In this document: positions 23,409 to 34,263 of the stretch, piece after piece
Position numbering within the stretch: the stretch's first letter is position 1
How the letters are laid out: each line of letters begins with the position of its first letter
Source: Blastococcus mobilis
GTDB lineage: Bacteria > Actinomycetota > Actinomycetes > Mycobacteriales > Geodermatophilaceae
NCBI RefSeq assembly: GCF_900188025.1
Contig: NZ_FZNO01000005.1
Coordinates: 124,001 to 188,000, forward strand
Reading direction: 5' to 3'
DNA: 64,000 nt
The notes under the pieces: generated by a model
Databases searched by the model: none
What the model saw: the letters and a program-made list of their open reading frames with translations, nothing else
Told to the model about the DNA's origin: nothing
Translations under genes and position numbers: made by a program

Positions 23409-24830
23409 GTGGGCGCCATCGCGTCGAGTGGTTCGACGATCGTCACGGCGAAGACCGGACGCTTCCGTCGGCGTGTCGCCATGGGCGTCATCGGCCTCGT
23501 CCTCCTGCTCATCGGTGGCATCGTCGGCGTCGGCCTGCTCTTCACCGGTGGCGGTGGGGACGGCGCCACCGAGGCGGTCGCCATCGCCGATGCGGAGCTG
23601 CCCGACCTCGACGACGCCTCCCCGGTCCTCGCCTCGCTGGCCACCGACGCGTCGGCCCCGGATCCCGCCGTCCTCAGCAGCCGGCTGACCCCGCTGCTCT
23701 CCGCCCCGGGCCTGGGCACGGGCGTCTCGGCCGAGGTCGTCGACGTCGCCAGCGGCGAGGTCCTGCTCGACCTGGACGCCGGCGATCCCGCCATCCCCGC
23801 GTCGACGGCGAAGCTGCTGACCGCCGCGGCCGCACTGGTCGCGCTCGACCCGACCGACACCCTGACGACGACGGTCGTCGCCGGCGCCACCCCTGGCGAG
23901 GTCGTCCTCGTCGGCGGCGGGGACCCGACCCTCTCCCGTACCTCCCCGTCACAGACCTACCCGGGTGCCGCCACCATGGCCGACCTCGCCGCCCAGGTCG
24001 TCGCCGCGCTGCCGGCCGGGACGCCCATCACCCGCGTCGTCGTCGACAACTCGCTTTTCAGCGGCGCCCTCACCGCGCCGGGGTGGGGCGCCGGTGACGC
24101 CCCGTCCACCTACGCCGCGCCGGTGACCGCCGCCGCAGTCGACGGCGCGCGCGTCAGCCCCGGCTCCCAAACGCGCAGTGGCCAGCCCGGGATCGATGCC
24201 GGATCGGCGCTCGCCGACGCCCTCGGCGCACCCGGAGCCGCGGTGGTCCTCGCGGACGCACCGGCCGGCGCGAGGACCCTCGCCACCGTCGAGTCCGCCC
24301 CGATCGGCCGGTTGGTCGAGCAGACCCTGTCGATGTCGGACAACATGCTGGCCGAGGCCCTGGCCCGCCACGTCGCGATCGCCACCGACCGTCCGGCGAC
24401 CTTCGAGGGCGCGGCGCAGGCGGTGACCCGGACGCTGGCGGACGCGGGCATCGACGTCACCGGCGTGGCGCTGTCCGACGGCAGCGGCCTCTCCCAGGCC
24501 GACCGGGTCCCGGCCGGGGTGCTGACCGACGTGGTGAGCGGCGCCGCGGACGGCAGCCTGGAGGGCGCCTCGGCGCTGCTGTCCGGGCTCCCGGTCGCCG
24601 GCTACGACGGCACGCTCTTCGACCGCGGCGACGCCGGCGCCGCGCCCGGGACGGTCCGCGCCAAGACCGGCACGCTGCTCGGGGTGCACGCTCTCGCGGG
24701 AACCGTCGTCACCGTCGACGAGCGGCTGCTGGCCTTCGCCGTCATCGCGGACGGCTCGAGCGGCGAGGCCGCGGCCGAGAACGCCCTGGACGACGTGGCG
24801 GCGGCCCTGGCCGGCTGCGGTTGCGGCTGA
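23409..24830 (+). CDS. dacB: D-alanyl-D-alanine carboxypeptidase/endopeptidase (PBP4/DacB type)
   Basis: About 473 residues from GTG 23409 (ATG 23481 is the alternative). An N-terminal Arg-rich stretch precedes a hydrophobic helix ([20 protein letters not shown]), so the enzyme is membrane-anchored or secreted. Class C low-mass penicillin-binding protein motifs: S-x-x-K in [11 protein letters not shown] (Ser ~132), S-x-N in [13 protein letters not shown], and KTG in [10 protein letters not shown]. Trims peptidoglycan peptides outside the membrane. A T6G6 homopolymer run lies at the start (23398-23409). Confidence 0.9.
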   Translation: MGAIASSGSTIVTAKTGRFRRRVAMGVIGLVLLLIGGIVGVGLLFTGGGGDGATEAVAIADAELPDLDDASPVLASLATDASAPDPAVLSSRLTPLLSAPGLGTGVSAEVVDVASGEVLLDLDAGDPAIPASTAKLLTAAAALVALDPTDTLTTTVVAGATPGEVVLVGGGDPTLSRTSPSQTYPGAATMADLAAQVVAALPAGTPITRVVVDNSLFSGALTAPGWGAGDAPSTYAAPVTAAAVDGARVSPGSQTRSGQPGIDAGSALADALGAPGAAVVLADAPAGARTLATVESAPIGRLVEQTLSMSDNMLAEALARHVAIATDRPATFEGAAQAVTRTLADAGIDVTGVALSDGSGLSQADRVPAGVLTDVVSGAADGSLEGASALLSGLPVAGYDGTLFDRGDAGAAPGTVRAKTGTLLGVHALAGTVVTVDERLLAFAVIADGSSGEAAAENALDDVAAALAGCGCG

Positions 24831-24934
24831 GAGAGCACCCTCCTGCCCCCCATCGGTGAGGACCCCGTCCTCCCCACCCTTCGCACGCTCAGGGCGGAAC
24901 CCGGACGGGGCCACGGCGGGCCCCTGCAGGAGGG
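24831..24934 (+). repeat. dispersed 3'-end hairpin repeat, copy 3, with a second copy nested inside
   Basis: Outer halves CACCCTCCTGCCCCCCATCG (from 24836) and CGGCGGGCCCCTGCAGGAGG match the two arms of other copies (compare 39140-39200). Between them lies a complete copy-1-type element with arms GAGGACCCCGTCC and CCGGACGGGGCC. Located between dacB and the co-directional metalloprotease gene. Confidence 0.7.
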
Positions 24935-24936
24935 CC

Positions 24937-24942
24937 TACCGT
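24937..24942 (+). promoter_or_regulatory. putative -10 element, leaderless metalloprotease gene
   Basis: TACCGT ends 6 nt before ATG 24949, placing the transcription start at or next to the start codon. No clear -35. Confidence 0.45.
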
Positions 24943-24948
24943 GAGGCG

Positions 24949-26031
24949 ATGAGCAGCGCCTCTTCGATGGTCGACTGGGACCTCGCCGGACGCACGGCCC
25001 GCAAGCTGATCAATGCGGGACCCTCGACCACCCGGGAGGAGGCCGCCGGCGTCGTCCGGGAACTGCACGAGGCCGCGGCGGTCGCCGTCGCGCACGTCGA
25101 GAAGCTGACCGGGCTGCGTCCCGTCCCCGGCGGGCCGGTGCCGGAGGTCGCCGTCGTGGACCGACCAGGCTGGGTCGACGCCAACGCCGGCGGGATGGCG
25201 GCCCTGCTCGACCCGCTGGTGGAGGCGCTCGCCGCGAAGCAGGACAGCCGGCCCGGGGTGATCGCCACGGCCATCGGCTCCCGTGCCACCGGTATCCAGG
25301 CAGGGGGCATCCTGGCGTTCCTGTCCTCGCGGGTCCTGGGCCAGTACGAGGTGTTCGGCACCGGCGGACGGCTGCTCCTGGTCGCGCCCAACATCGTCGC
25401 GACCGAGCGGAAGCTCGGCGTCGACCCGTCGGACTTCCGGCTGTGGGTGTGCCTGCACGAGGTGACCCACCAACTGCAGTTCACCGCGGTGCCGTGGCTC
25501 AAGGGCCACCTCGAGGCCGAGATCGCCCGGTTCGTCGAGGCCACCGACCTCACTGCCGACGCGCTGCGCGAGCGGCTCCAGGACGTCCTTCGCAGCCTCG
25601 GCGACGCCGTCCGCGGCGGCGACACGGAATCCGAGGGCCTCCTCGCACTGGTGCGCGACCCCGAGCAGCGGGCCGTCCTCGACCGGGTCACCGCGGTGAT
25701 GAGCCTGGTGGAGGGGCACGCCGAGTACGTGATGGACGGCGTGGGCCCCGACGTCGTCCCGTCGGTGAAGACGCTGCGCAAGCGGTTCGCCCAGCGGCGC
25801 AAGGGCCGCGGGCCGCTGGACCGCGTCCTGCGCCGACTGCTGGGGCTGGAGCAGAAGATGAAGCAGTACGCCGAGGGCCGGGTCTTCGTCGGCGGTGTGG
25901 TCGACCTGGTCGGCATGGACGGGTTCAACCGGGTCTGGGAGGGCCCGGCGAACCTGCCGCGGATCGACGAGCTCACCGCGCCGGAACGCTGGGTCGAGCG
26001 GGTGCACGGCCGTCCGGCCATCCTCGCCTGA
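24949..26031 (+). CDS. zinc-dependent metalloprotease, DUF2342 family
   Basis: 360 residues from ATG 24949. The zinc site is CLHEVTHQLQF (H-E-x-x-H), with the downstream MSLVEGHAEYVMDGVG helix probably providing a third ligand. This is the actinobacterial family once labelled 'coenzyme F420 biosynthesis-associated', found beside tilS (Rv3626c-Rv3625c). Substrate unknown. A TACCGT box 6 nt before the ATG suggests a leaderless mRNA. It ends 7 nt before tilS, so the two are co-transcribed. Confidence 0.87.
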   Translation: MSSASSMVDWDLAGRTARKLINAGPSTTREEAAGVVRELHEAAAVAVAHVEKLTGLRPVPGGPVPEVAVVDRPGWVDANAGGMAALLDPLVEALAAKQDSRPGVIATAIGSRATGIQAGGILAFLSSRVLGQYEVFGTGGRLLLVAPNIVATERKLGVDPSDFRLWVCLHEVTHQLQFTAVPWLKGHLEAEIARFVEATDLTADALRERLQDVLRSLGDAVRGGDTESEGLLALVRDPEQRAVLDRVTAVMSLVEGHAEYVMDGVGPDVVPSVKTLRKRFAQRRKGRGPLDRVLRRLLGLEQKMKQYAEGRVFVGGVVDLVGMDGFNRVWEGPANLPRIDELTAPERWVERVHGRPAILA

Positions 26032-26038
26032 CCGTTCG

Positions 26039-27139
26039 GTGCCCGGTCCCGCCCCGGCGGTCGCGCAGCTGCGCGGCGCCGTCCGCCCCGCCCTGACGGC
26101 CTCCGCCCAGCCGGTGCTCGTCGCCTGCAGCGGGGGAGCGGACTCCCTCGCCCTCGCTGCCGCCGTCGCCTTCGAGGCCCCGCGGGCCGGCGTGCCGGCC
26201 GGGGCCGTGACCGTCGACCACGGCCTCCAGCCGGGGTCCGCGGAGCGGGCGGCGGCCACCGCCACGCTGCTGCGCGACCTCGGGCTCGGACCCGTCACCG
26301 TCGTCGGGGTGGACGTGGGTGCGGCCGGCGGCCCCGAGGGCGCGGCCCGCGCCGCCCGCTACGACGCGTTGACCGCCGTGGCGGTGGAGCAGGGCGCCCG
26401 CGTCGCGCTCGGGCACACGCTCGACGACCAGGCCGAGACGGTGCTGCTCGGTCTCGGCCGTGGGTCCGGTCCCCGCTCGGTCGCCGGGATGATCGAGCAC
26501 CGGGCGGCCGGGGGAGTGACCTGGTGGCGCCCGCTGCTCGGCGTCCGGCGGGAGACCACCCGGGCCGCCTGTGCGGCCCTGGAGCTGCCGGTGTGGGACG
26601 ACCCGTGGAACGACGATCCCGCCTACACCCGCGTCCGGCTGCGGGCGGAGGTGCTGCCGCTGCTCGAGGAGGTCCTCGGCGGCGGGGTGGCCCCGGCGCT
26701 GGCCCGGACCGCCGCGTTGCTGCGCGACGACCTCGACGCGCTCGACACGCTGGCCGCCGGTCACCTCGCCGGCCTGTCGGACGCCGACGGGCTCCCGGCC
26801 GATCGGCTCGTCGTCCTGCCCACGGCCCTGCGCCGCCGGGTGCTGCGCGGCTGGCTGCGTGCCGCTGGGGTCCCGGACCTGCAGGCGGTGCACCTGGCGG
26901 CCGTCGACGCGCTCCTGGTCCGCTGGCGGGGGCAGGGGCGGGTCGACCTACCCGGCGGAGCAGGCGTCGTCCGGACGTCTGGCAGGCTGGCCCTGCGGGC
27001 CCCGGACCACCCGGCCGGCCGTCCCGACGACACACCCCCGGACTTCGAGGAGCCTTCAGTGAGCGAGCGTGCGAGCTCACCAGTGAGCACGGCAGCCCCG
27101 CGGATGCGACCGACGAGCGCCAGCGAGGAGAGCGCGTGA
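26039..27139 (+). CDS. tilS: tRNA(Ile)-lysidine synthase
   Basis: 366 residues from GTG 26039. PP-loop [16 protein letters not shown], then [13 protein letters not shown] and [20 protein letters not shown] are N-type ATP pyrophosphatase signatures; [13 protein letters not shown] and [17 protein letters not shown] follow. It converts cytidine-34 of tRNA-Ile(CAU) to lysidine so AUA is read correctly. The final ~25 residues ([16 protein letters not shown]...) are encoded by the dispersed start-adjacent repeat and look acquired. The stop overlaps the hpt start by 4 nt. Confidence 0.93.
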   Translation: MPGPAPAVAQLRGAVRPALTASAQPVLVACSGGADSLALAAAVAFEAPRAGVPAGAVTVDHGLQPGSAERAAATATLLRDLGLGPVTVVGVDVGAAGGPEGAARAARYDALTAVAVEQGARVALGHTLDDQAETVLLGLGRGSGPRSVAGMIEHRAAGGVTWWRPLLGVRRETTRAACAALELPVWDDPWNDDPAYTRVRLRAEVLPLLEEVLGGGVAPALARTAALLRDDLDALDTLAAGHLAGLSDADGLPADRLVVLPTALRRRVLRGWLRAAGVPDLQAVHLAAVDALLVRWRGQGRVDLPGGAGVVRTSGRLALRAPDHPAGRPDDTPPDFEEPSVSERASSPVSTAAPRMRPTSASEESA

Positions 27140-27140
27140 G
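27061..27140 (+). repeat. start-adjacent dispersed repeat, copy A (hpt)
   Basis: Starts GAGCGAGCGTGCGAGCTCAC and ends CGACGAGCGCCAGCGAGGAG, AGCGC, then the hpt GTG. Matches copies before lysS and the helicase. It encodes the tilS C-terminus and supplies the hpt ribosome-binding site. A GTGC/GCAC hairpin is possible inside. Confidence 0.78.
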
Positions 27141-27720
27141 CAACGCCGTCAGCGCTCCCGGGGCGCTCGGTCCCGATCACGGCTACGGCCCGGACATCGA
27201 CCACGTCCTGCTGAGCGAGGAGCAGATCCGGGACAAGATCGCCGAGCTCGCCGCGCAGGTCACCGCCGACTACGCCGGCAAGGAGGTCCTGCTCGTCGGG
27301 GTCCTCAAGGGCGCGGTGCTGTTCATGAGCGACTTCGCCCGAGCGCTGCAGATCCCGACGCAGATGGAGTTCATGGCCGTCTCGTCCTACGGCTCGGCGA
27401 CCAGCTCCTCCGGCGTGGTGCGCATCCTCAAGGACCTCGACCGGGACATCACCGGCAAGCACGTGCTCGTGCTCGAGGACATCATCGACTCCGGGCTCAC
27501 CCTGTCCTGGCTGCTGAAGAACCTGGGCGGCCGGTCCCCGGCCTCGCTCGAGGTGTGCGCCCTGCTGCGCAAGCCCGACGCCGTGAAGGTGGAGGTCCCG
27601 GTGAAGTACATCGGGTTCGACATCCCCAACGAGTTCGTCATCGGTTACGGCCTGGACTACGCCGAGCGCTACCGGGACCTGCCCTACATCGGGACGCTGA
27701 AGCCCGAGGTCTATCAGTAG
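27136..27720 (+). CDS. hpt: hypoxanthine phosphoribosyltransferase
   Basis: 194 residues from GTG 27136. PRPP-binding loop [18 protein letters not shown], the upstream [20 protein letters not shown] and the C-terminal VGFD-type segment [22 protein letters not shown] are all diagnostic. Salvages hypoxanthine and guanine to IMP and GMP with PRPP. Expressed from GTG inside the repeat and overlapping tilS. Followed immediately by a compact terminator hairpin. Same tilS-hpt-ftsH order as M. tuberculosis. Confidence 0.96.
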   Translation: MSNAVSAPGALGPDHGYGPDIDHVLLSEEQIRDKIAELAAQVTADYAGKEVLLVGVLKGAVLFMSDFARALQIPTQMEFMAVSSYGSATSSSGVVRILKDLDRDITGKHVLVLEDIIDSGLTLSWLLKNLGGRSPASLEVCALLRKPDAVKVEVPVKYIGFDIPNEFVIGYGLDYAERYRDLPYIGTLKPEVYQ

Positions 27721-27725
27721 TTCTT

Positions 27726-27744
27726 GTCGGCCCTCCGGGCCGAC
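27726..27744 (+). terminator. hpt terminator hairpin
   Basis: Perfect 8-bp stem (GTCGGCCC with GGGCCGAC) and TCC loop, 5 nt after the hpt stop, preceded by TTCTT. Confidence 0.7.
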
Positions 27745-28099
27745 ACCGCCGCCAGGAGGCGTTCCCCTGGTGCGCCGAGCCGCTGCTCGGCACGCCTCGG
27801 GGAGCCTCCGGCCCCCGCTCGGTGCGCCGATCTCGCGGAGCGGCGAGCCTCGGTGCCGCGACCCCGCCACGTCCCCACTTCTGAGCCGCGGTTCCTGGCC
27901 CGTCGTCGGCGACCCTCCGGGCCCCACTCCTCCGGGCCATCCCAGCTCACGTCCGGCTGATGCACAGGTTGTCCGGTGTACCGTCGATCGTGACGACGCT
28001 GCTCCCGGCGCCGGGGTCCTCGCCCGGATCGCACGCGGCGTCCCCGGACGATCAGGAGGGTCGACGGGCAGCCGGTAACCCGGCGCCCGGCATCGGTGT
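27745..28099. other. gene-free ftsH upstream region
   Basis: 355 bp with no supported gene. It holds a further GCCGAGC/GCTCGGC hairpin near 27775-27800 and, towards the 3' end, the promoter and leader of ftsH; I cannot place the promoter hexamers with confidence. Confidence 0.5.
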
Positions 28100-30081
<1,982 letters not shown>

Positions 30082-30085
<4 letters not shown>

Positions 30086-30699
30086 GTGAGATCCCGGCCG
30101 AGCCGGAGGACCAGCTTCTGGCGCCGCTTGGCGGAGTCGACGAGGCGCGGGCGGCCGCTGCGGTGCGCGAGCTGCTCCTGGCGGTCGGGGAGGACCCCGA
30201 CCGGCCGGGGCTGCAGGGCACTCCCGAACGGGTCGCGCGGGCCTACGCGGAGACCTTCGCCGGGCTCTGGCAGGACCCCTACGAGATCCTCGCGACGACC
30301 TTCGACGAGGACCACGACGAGCTCGTCCTGGTCAAGGACATCCCGATGTACTCCACCTGCGAGCACCACCTGGTGCCCTTCCACGGCCAGGCGCACATCG
30401 GGTACATCCCGGGCGCCGACGGGCGGGTGACCGGGCTGTCCAAGCTCGCCCGACTGGTCGAGGTCTACGCCCGTCGCCCTCAGGTGCAGGAGCGGATGAC
30501 CCGTCAGATCGCCGAGTCGCTCTACGAGGTGCTCAAGCCGCAGGGCGTCATCGTCGTCATCGAGGCCGAGCACCTCTGCATGGCCATGCGGGGCATCCGC
30601 AAGCCCGGCTCCACGACCGTGACGTCGGCCGTGCGCGGGATCTTCCGCGACAACCCGGCGACCCGGAGCGAGGCGATGAGCCTCGTGCTGGGCAGGTGA
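30082..30699 (+). CDS. folE: GTP cyclohydrolase I
   Basis: 205 residues. [21 protein letters not shown] carries the zinc ligands Cys and His, followed by [23 protein letters not shown] and the third ligand in CMAMRGI. It makes 7,8-dihydroneopterin triphosphate from GTP, first step of folate synthesis. ATG overlaps the ftsH stop (ATGA) and its own stop overlaps folP by 4 nt. Confidence 0.97.
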
Positions 30700-31544
30700 C
30701 CCCGCTCCCGCGCCCGGGCCGCTGCGTGGTCATGGGCGTCCTGAACGTCACCCCGGACTCCTTCTCCGACGGCGGCTGCTTCGCCGACACCGCCTCGGCC
30801 GTCGCGCACGGCCTGGCGATGCACGCCGCGGGCGCGGACTACGTCGACGTCGGGGGCGAGTCCACGCGTCCCGGCGCCGACCGGGTCGACGCCGAGGAGG
30901 AATGCCGTCGGGTCCTCCCGGTCATCCGCGAGCTGACCGCCGCAGGCGTGCGCACCAGCGTGGACACGACCCGGGCCGAGGTGGCCGAGGCGTCCATCGC
31001 CGCCGGCGCGACGCTGATCAACGACGTCAGCGGAGGGCTCGCCGATGACGGCATGGCCAAGCTGGTCGCCACGACCGGCATCCCGTGGGTGCTCATGCAC
31101 TGGCGCGGCCACAGCCGGGAGATGTACGCGGCCGCGCGGTACGGCGACGTGGTCACCGAGGTCTGTGCCGAGCTCATGGCCCGCGTGGAGGACGTCGTCG
31201 CCGCCGGCGTCGCCCCGGAGCAGCTCGTGCTCGACCCGGGTCTCGGGTTCGCGAAGAACGCCGACCACAACTGGGCCCTCCTGGCGGGGCTCGACCGGCT
31301 GGTCGGCCTCGGTCTGCCGGTGCTGGTCGGCGCCTCGCGCAAGTCGTTCCTGGGCCGCCTGCTGTCGGGCACCGACGGGGCACCGCGCCCGGCGGAGGGC
31401 CGCGACGCCGCGACGCTGGCCACCACCGTGCTCGCCGCGGAGGCCGGGGCGTGGGGCGTGCGCGTGCACGACGCGGCCGCCTCGGTCGACGCCGTCCGCA
31501 CCGTCGAGGCCGTCCGTAGTGCACGGGGAGCCGGCCGTGGCTGA
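30696..31544 (+). CDS. folP: dihydropteroate synthase
   Basis: 282 residues from GTG 30696. Motifs [53 protein letters not shown] and [12 protein letters not shown] define the family and its pterin and p-aminobenzoate sites. Joins hydroxymethyl-dihydropterin pyrophosphate with p-aminobenzoate. Target of sulfonamides. Overlaps both neighbours in the fol chain. Confidence 0.97.
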   Translation: MTPLPRPGRCVVMGVLNVTPDSFSDGGCFADTASAVAHGLAMHAAGADYVDVGGESTRPGADRVDAEEECRRVLPVIRELTAAGVRTSVDTTRAEVAEASIAAGATLINDVSGGLADDGMAKLVATTGIPWVLMHWRGHSREMYAAARYGDVVTEVCAELMARVEDVVAAGVAPEQLVLDPGLGFAKNADHNWALLAGLDRLVGLGLPVLVGASRKSFLGRLLSGTDGAPRPAEGRDAATLATTVLAAEAGAWGVRVHDAAASVDAVRTVEAVRSARGAGRG

Positions 31545-31926
31545 CCGATCGCCCACCCGCCCGACCCCGGACCGCATCGTGCTCAGGGGACTCCGGGCGC
31601 AGGGACACCACGGCGTCTATGCCTTCGAGCGCGAGCGGGGGCAGGTGTTCGGCTGCGACGCCGTCCTGGAGCTCGACACCTCGGCGGCGGCCGCCGGCGA
31701 CGACCTCCGCAAGACGGTGAACTACGCCGACCTGGCCCGCGAGCTCTACGCCGTCCTGGCCGGTGAGCCGGTGAACCTGCTCGAGGCCCTGGCCCAGCGC
31801 CTCGCCGACGTCTGCCTGGCCCACGCGATGGTCGACGCCGTCGAGATCACCGTGCACAAGCCCCAGGCCGAACTCGGGGTCCCTTTCGACGACGTCACCG
31901 TCAGCATCCGTCGGGAGCGCGCATGA
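31537..31926 (+). CDS. folB: dihydroneopterin aldolase
   Basis: 129 residues from GTG 31537, preceded by GGGGAG at a good distance and overlapping folP by 8 nt (GTG 31519 is the alternative). LRGLRAQGHHGVYAFERERGQ, TVNYADLA, and VNLLEALAQRLAD with the closing VEITVHKPQAEL are typical. Cleaves dihydroneopterin to hydroxymethyl-dihydropterin and glycolaldehyde. Stop overlaps folK. Confidence 0.95.
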   Translation: MADRSPTRPTPDRIVLRGLRAQGHHGVYAFERERGQVFGCDAVLELDTSAAAAGDDLRKTVNYADLARELYAVLAGEPVNLLEALAQRLADVCLAHAMVDAVEITVHKPQAELGVPFDDVTVSIRRERA

Positions 31927-32426
31927 CGCGCGCGGTCCTCTCGCTCGGCGCCAACGTCGGGGACCGGGCCGGCGCGCTGCGCGCCGCGATCACCGCGCTC
32001 AAGGACGACGGCCTGGTCGCCCGCTCCACCCTGTACGAGACGCCGCCCTGGGGGCCGGTCGAGCAGCCGCCCTACCTCAACGCCGTCGTCGTGGTCCGGG
32101 GGCCGCGGGACGCGCGGGGCTGGCTGGCACGGGCCGCGGAGCTGGAGCAGGCCGCCGGCCGTACCCGCGAGGTCCGGTTCGGGCCGCGCACCCTCGACGT
32201 GGACGTCATCGTCGTCACCGGGGACGACGGCGCGCCGGTGATCTCCCACGATCCGCAGCTCACGCTGCCCCACCCGCGAGCGCACGAGCGGGCCTTCGTG
32301 CTGGTGCCGTGGCTGACCCTGGATCCCGGCGCGGTCCTTCCCGGGCACGGACGGGTGGCCGATCTCGTCGCCGCACTCCCGCCCGAGGACGTCGCCGCGG
32401 TCGTCCGCTGGGACCACCTGCATTGA
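31923..32426 (+). CDS. folK: 2-amino-4-hydroxy-6-hydroxymethyldihydropteridine pyrophosphokinase
   Basis: 167 residues. Opens AVLSLGANVGDRAGALRAAI, then YETPPWGPVEQPPYLNAVV and the signature RFGPRTLDVDVIVV. Phosphorylates hydroxymethyl-dihydropterin with ATP for FolP. It overlaps folB by 4 nt and its stop overlaps a TTG start of the DUF3180 gene. Confidence 0.96.
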   Translation: MTRAVLSLGANVGDRAGALRAAITALKDDGLVARSTLYETPPWGPVEQPPYLNAVVVVRGPRDARGWLARAAELEQAAGRTREVRFGPRTLDVDVIVVTGDDGAPVISHDPQLTLPHPRAHERAFVLVPWLTLDPGAVLPGHGRVADLVAALPPEDVAAVVRWDHLH

Positions 32427-32944
32427 GTCCCGTCCGTCGTCGCGACCTGGGGATCCTCGCGGTCGGCTTCGCACTGGCCGCGTGGCTGCTCGTCCGCGCC
32501 CTGTACGGCGAGCTGCCGCCCCTCGACTGGTGGCTGCCGGCGCCGCTGGCGGTCCTCGCCGTCGCCGAGGCGTTGGGCGCCCGGACGCTGAAGGCCCGGC
32601 TGGACGGGCTGCGCGAGGCCCGCACCCGCCCGGGGGCGGCGGCCGCCACCTCCCGCGACGTCCCCGTCCGACCGGTGGAGCCGATGCTGGTCGCCCGCCT
32701 CGCCGTCCTGGCCCAGGCCAGCGCCTACGTCGGTGCCGTCTTCGCCGGCGTGTGGACCGGCGTGCTCGCCCACGTGGGGCCGGCCGTCGGCCGCCTCCAG
32801 GCCGCCGGCGGTGACACGGTGGCCGCGCTGATCGGCATCGTGAGCTCTGCGGGCCTCGTGGTCGCGGCGCTGTGGCTGGAGTCCGCGTGCCGGGTGCCGC
32901 CGAGCTCGACCGACGACGATCCGCACCTGGGCGTCTCGGCCTGA
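32423..32944 (+). CDS. DUF3180 membrane protein
   Basis: 173 residues starting at TTG 32423 within the folK stop (TTGA). Four membrane segments can be seen: residues ~8-25, ~32-50, ~92-112 and ~128-150. The family is found downstream of folK in actinobacteria (Rv3605c), but its function is unknown. The tight overlap suggests obligate co-translation with folate enzymes. Confidence 0.85.
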   Translation: MSPVRRRDLGILAVGFALAAWLLVRALYGELPPLDWWLPAPLAVLAVAEALGARTLKARLDGLREARTRPGAAAATSRDVPVRPVEPMLVARLAVLAQASAYVGAVFAGVWTGVLAHVGPAVGRLQAAGGDTVAALIGIVSSAGLVVAALWLESACRVPPSSTDDDPHLGVSA

Positions 32945-33022
32945 CGAGGGTCGTGGACCCGGCGCGGCGCCGAGGACGTGGGCGGCGGCTCGGTGGTACC
33001 GGGGCACGGCTTCGGGCCGCGG

Positions 33023-33041
33023 TGTCGTCCGGAGGACGACA
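33023..33041. terminator. bidirectional terminator hairpin
   Basis: Perfect 8-bp stem TGTCGTCC/GGACGACA with 3-nt loop between the convergent DUF3180 and ABC ATPase genes, 2 nt beyond the ATPase stop. Confidence 0.6.
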
Positions 33042-33043
33042 GA

Positions 33044-34237
33044 TCACACGGCGCCGGCGGTCTCCGGCACCCTGCCCTCCACCGAGCGGCGCAGGGCGGA
33101 GTGCAACGACTCCGGGGTGAGGACGCCGAGGAAGCGGTCGTCGTCGAGGACGGCGACCCAGCCGGCCTCCAGCTGCAGCATCGTGGCGAAGGCGGTCTTG
33201 AGCGAGGCGTTCTTCGGGACCCAGGCCTCCATGCGCCGGGCCGCAGTGCCGACGGCGCCCGGCCCGGTGGCGCGGTCGGCCGACAGCCACCCGTGCAGAC
33301 GGCCGGCGTCGTCCAGGACGACCGCCCAGCGGGCACCGGTCCGCTCCAACGCGGCCCGGGCGTCGGCCAGGCGGTCGGCCACCTGCACCACCGGGGGCTG
33401 CTCGAGGTCGGCCGCGTCGATGCCGGTGACGGCCAGCCGCTTGAGCCCGCGGTCGGCACCCACGAAGTCGGCCACGAAGTCGTTCGCCGGACGGCCGAGC
33501 AGCTCCGCCGGGGTGGCGTACTGCTCCACGTGGCCGCCCTGGCTCATCACGGCGATCCGGTCGCCGATGCGCACGGCCTCCTCGATGTCGTGGGTGACGA
33601 ACACGATGGTCTTGCGAACGGTCTCCTGCAGCCGCAGGAACTCCGTCTGCAGGCGCTCGCGCACGACCGGGTCGACGGCGGAGAACGGCTCGTCGACCAG
33701 GAGCACGGCGGGGTCGGCCGCCAGTGCCCTGGCGACGCCGGCCCGCTGGCGTTGCCCGCCGGAGAGCTGGGCGGGGTAGCGGTCGCCGTGCGCCGCCGGG
33801 TCGAGCCCCACGGTGACCAGGAGCTCGTCCACCCGGTCCCGGATCCGCTGCCGGTCCCAGCCGAGCAGGCGGGGGACGGTGCCGACGTTCGCGCGCACCG
33901 TCTGGTGCGGGAAGAGCCCGATGCTCTGGATCACGTATCCGATCCGCCGGCGCAGCTGCTCGGGCTCGACCCGTGTCACGTCCTCTCCGTCGATGAGGAC
34001 GCGGCCGGTGGTCGGCTCGATGAGCCGATTTATCATCTTCATCGTCGTCGTCTTGCCGCACCCGGAGGGCCCGACCAGCACCGTGAGCTCGCCGGCGGCG
34101 AACGTGAGGTCCAGCTCGGCGACGCCCACCGTGCCGTCGGCGAAGACCTTGCTGACCCCCTCCAGCCGGATCTCGGCGGCGCGGGAGGCCCCGGCGGGCG
34201 AGCTCGCCCGCCGGGGAGCCTGAGCAGTAGCGTCCAC
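33044..34237 (-). CDS. osmolyte (glycine betaine/choline-type) ABC transporter ATP-binding protein with CBS domains
   Basis: 397 residues from GTG 34237 (AGGAAGG upstream). ATPase motifs: VGPSGCGKTTTMKMIN (Walker A), Q-loop YVIQSIGLFPHQ, signature LSGGQRQRAGVARALA, Walker B VLLVDEPF, switch THD. The C-terminal ~130 residues are two CBS domains, the OpuCA/ProV arrangement, which sense ionic strength or nucleotides. Energises the permeases encoded divergently 26 bp away and the binding protein beyond them. Confidence 0.92.
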   Translation of the reverse strand: MDATAQAPRRASSPAGASRAAEIRLEGVSKVFADGTVGVAELDLTFAAGELTVLVGPSGCGKTTTMKMINRLIEPTTGRVLIDGEDVTRVEPEQLRRRIGYVIQSIGLFPHQTVRANVGTVPRLLGWDRQRIRDRVDELLVTVGLDPAAHGDRYPAQLSGGQRQRAGVARALAADPAVLLVDEPFSAVDPVVRERLQTEFLRLQETVRKTIVFVTHDIEEAVRIGDRIAVMSQGGHVEQYATPAELLGRPANDFVADFVGADRGLKRLAVTGIDAADLEQPPVVQVADRLADARAALERTGARWAVVLDDAGRLHGWLSADRATGPGAVGTAARRMEAWVPKNASLKTAFATMLQLEAGWVAVLDDDRFLGVLTPESLHSALRRSVEGRVPETAGAV

Positions 34238-34263
34238 GGGGTGGCCTTCCTGGAGAGCGCCCG

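Noticed and set aside
27745-28099. Short open frames upstream of ftsH on both strands
   Set aside because: Arg/Pro/Ser-rich with no start signals and no conservation cue; the region is hairpin-rich and fits a leader and terminator instead.
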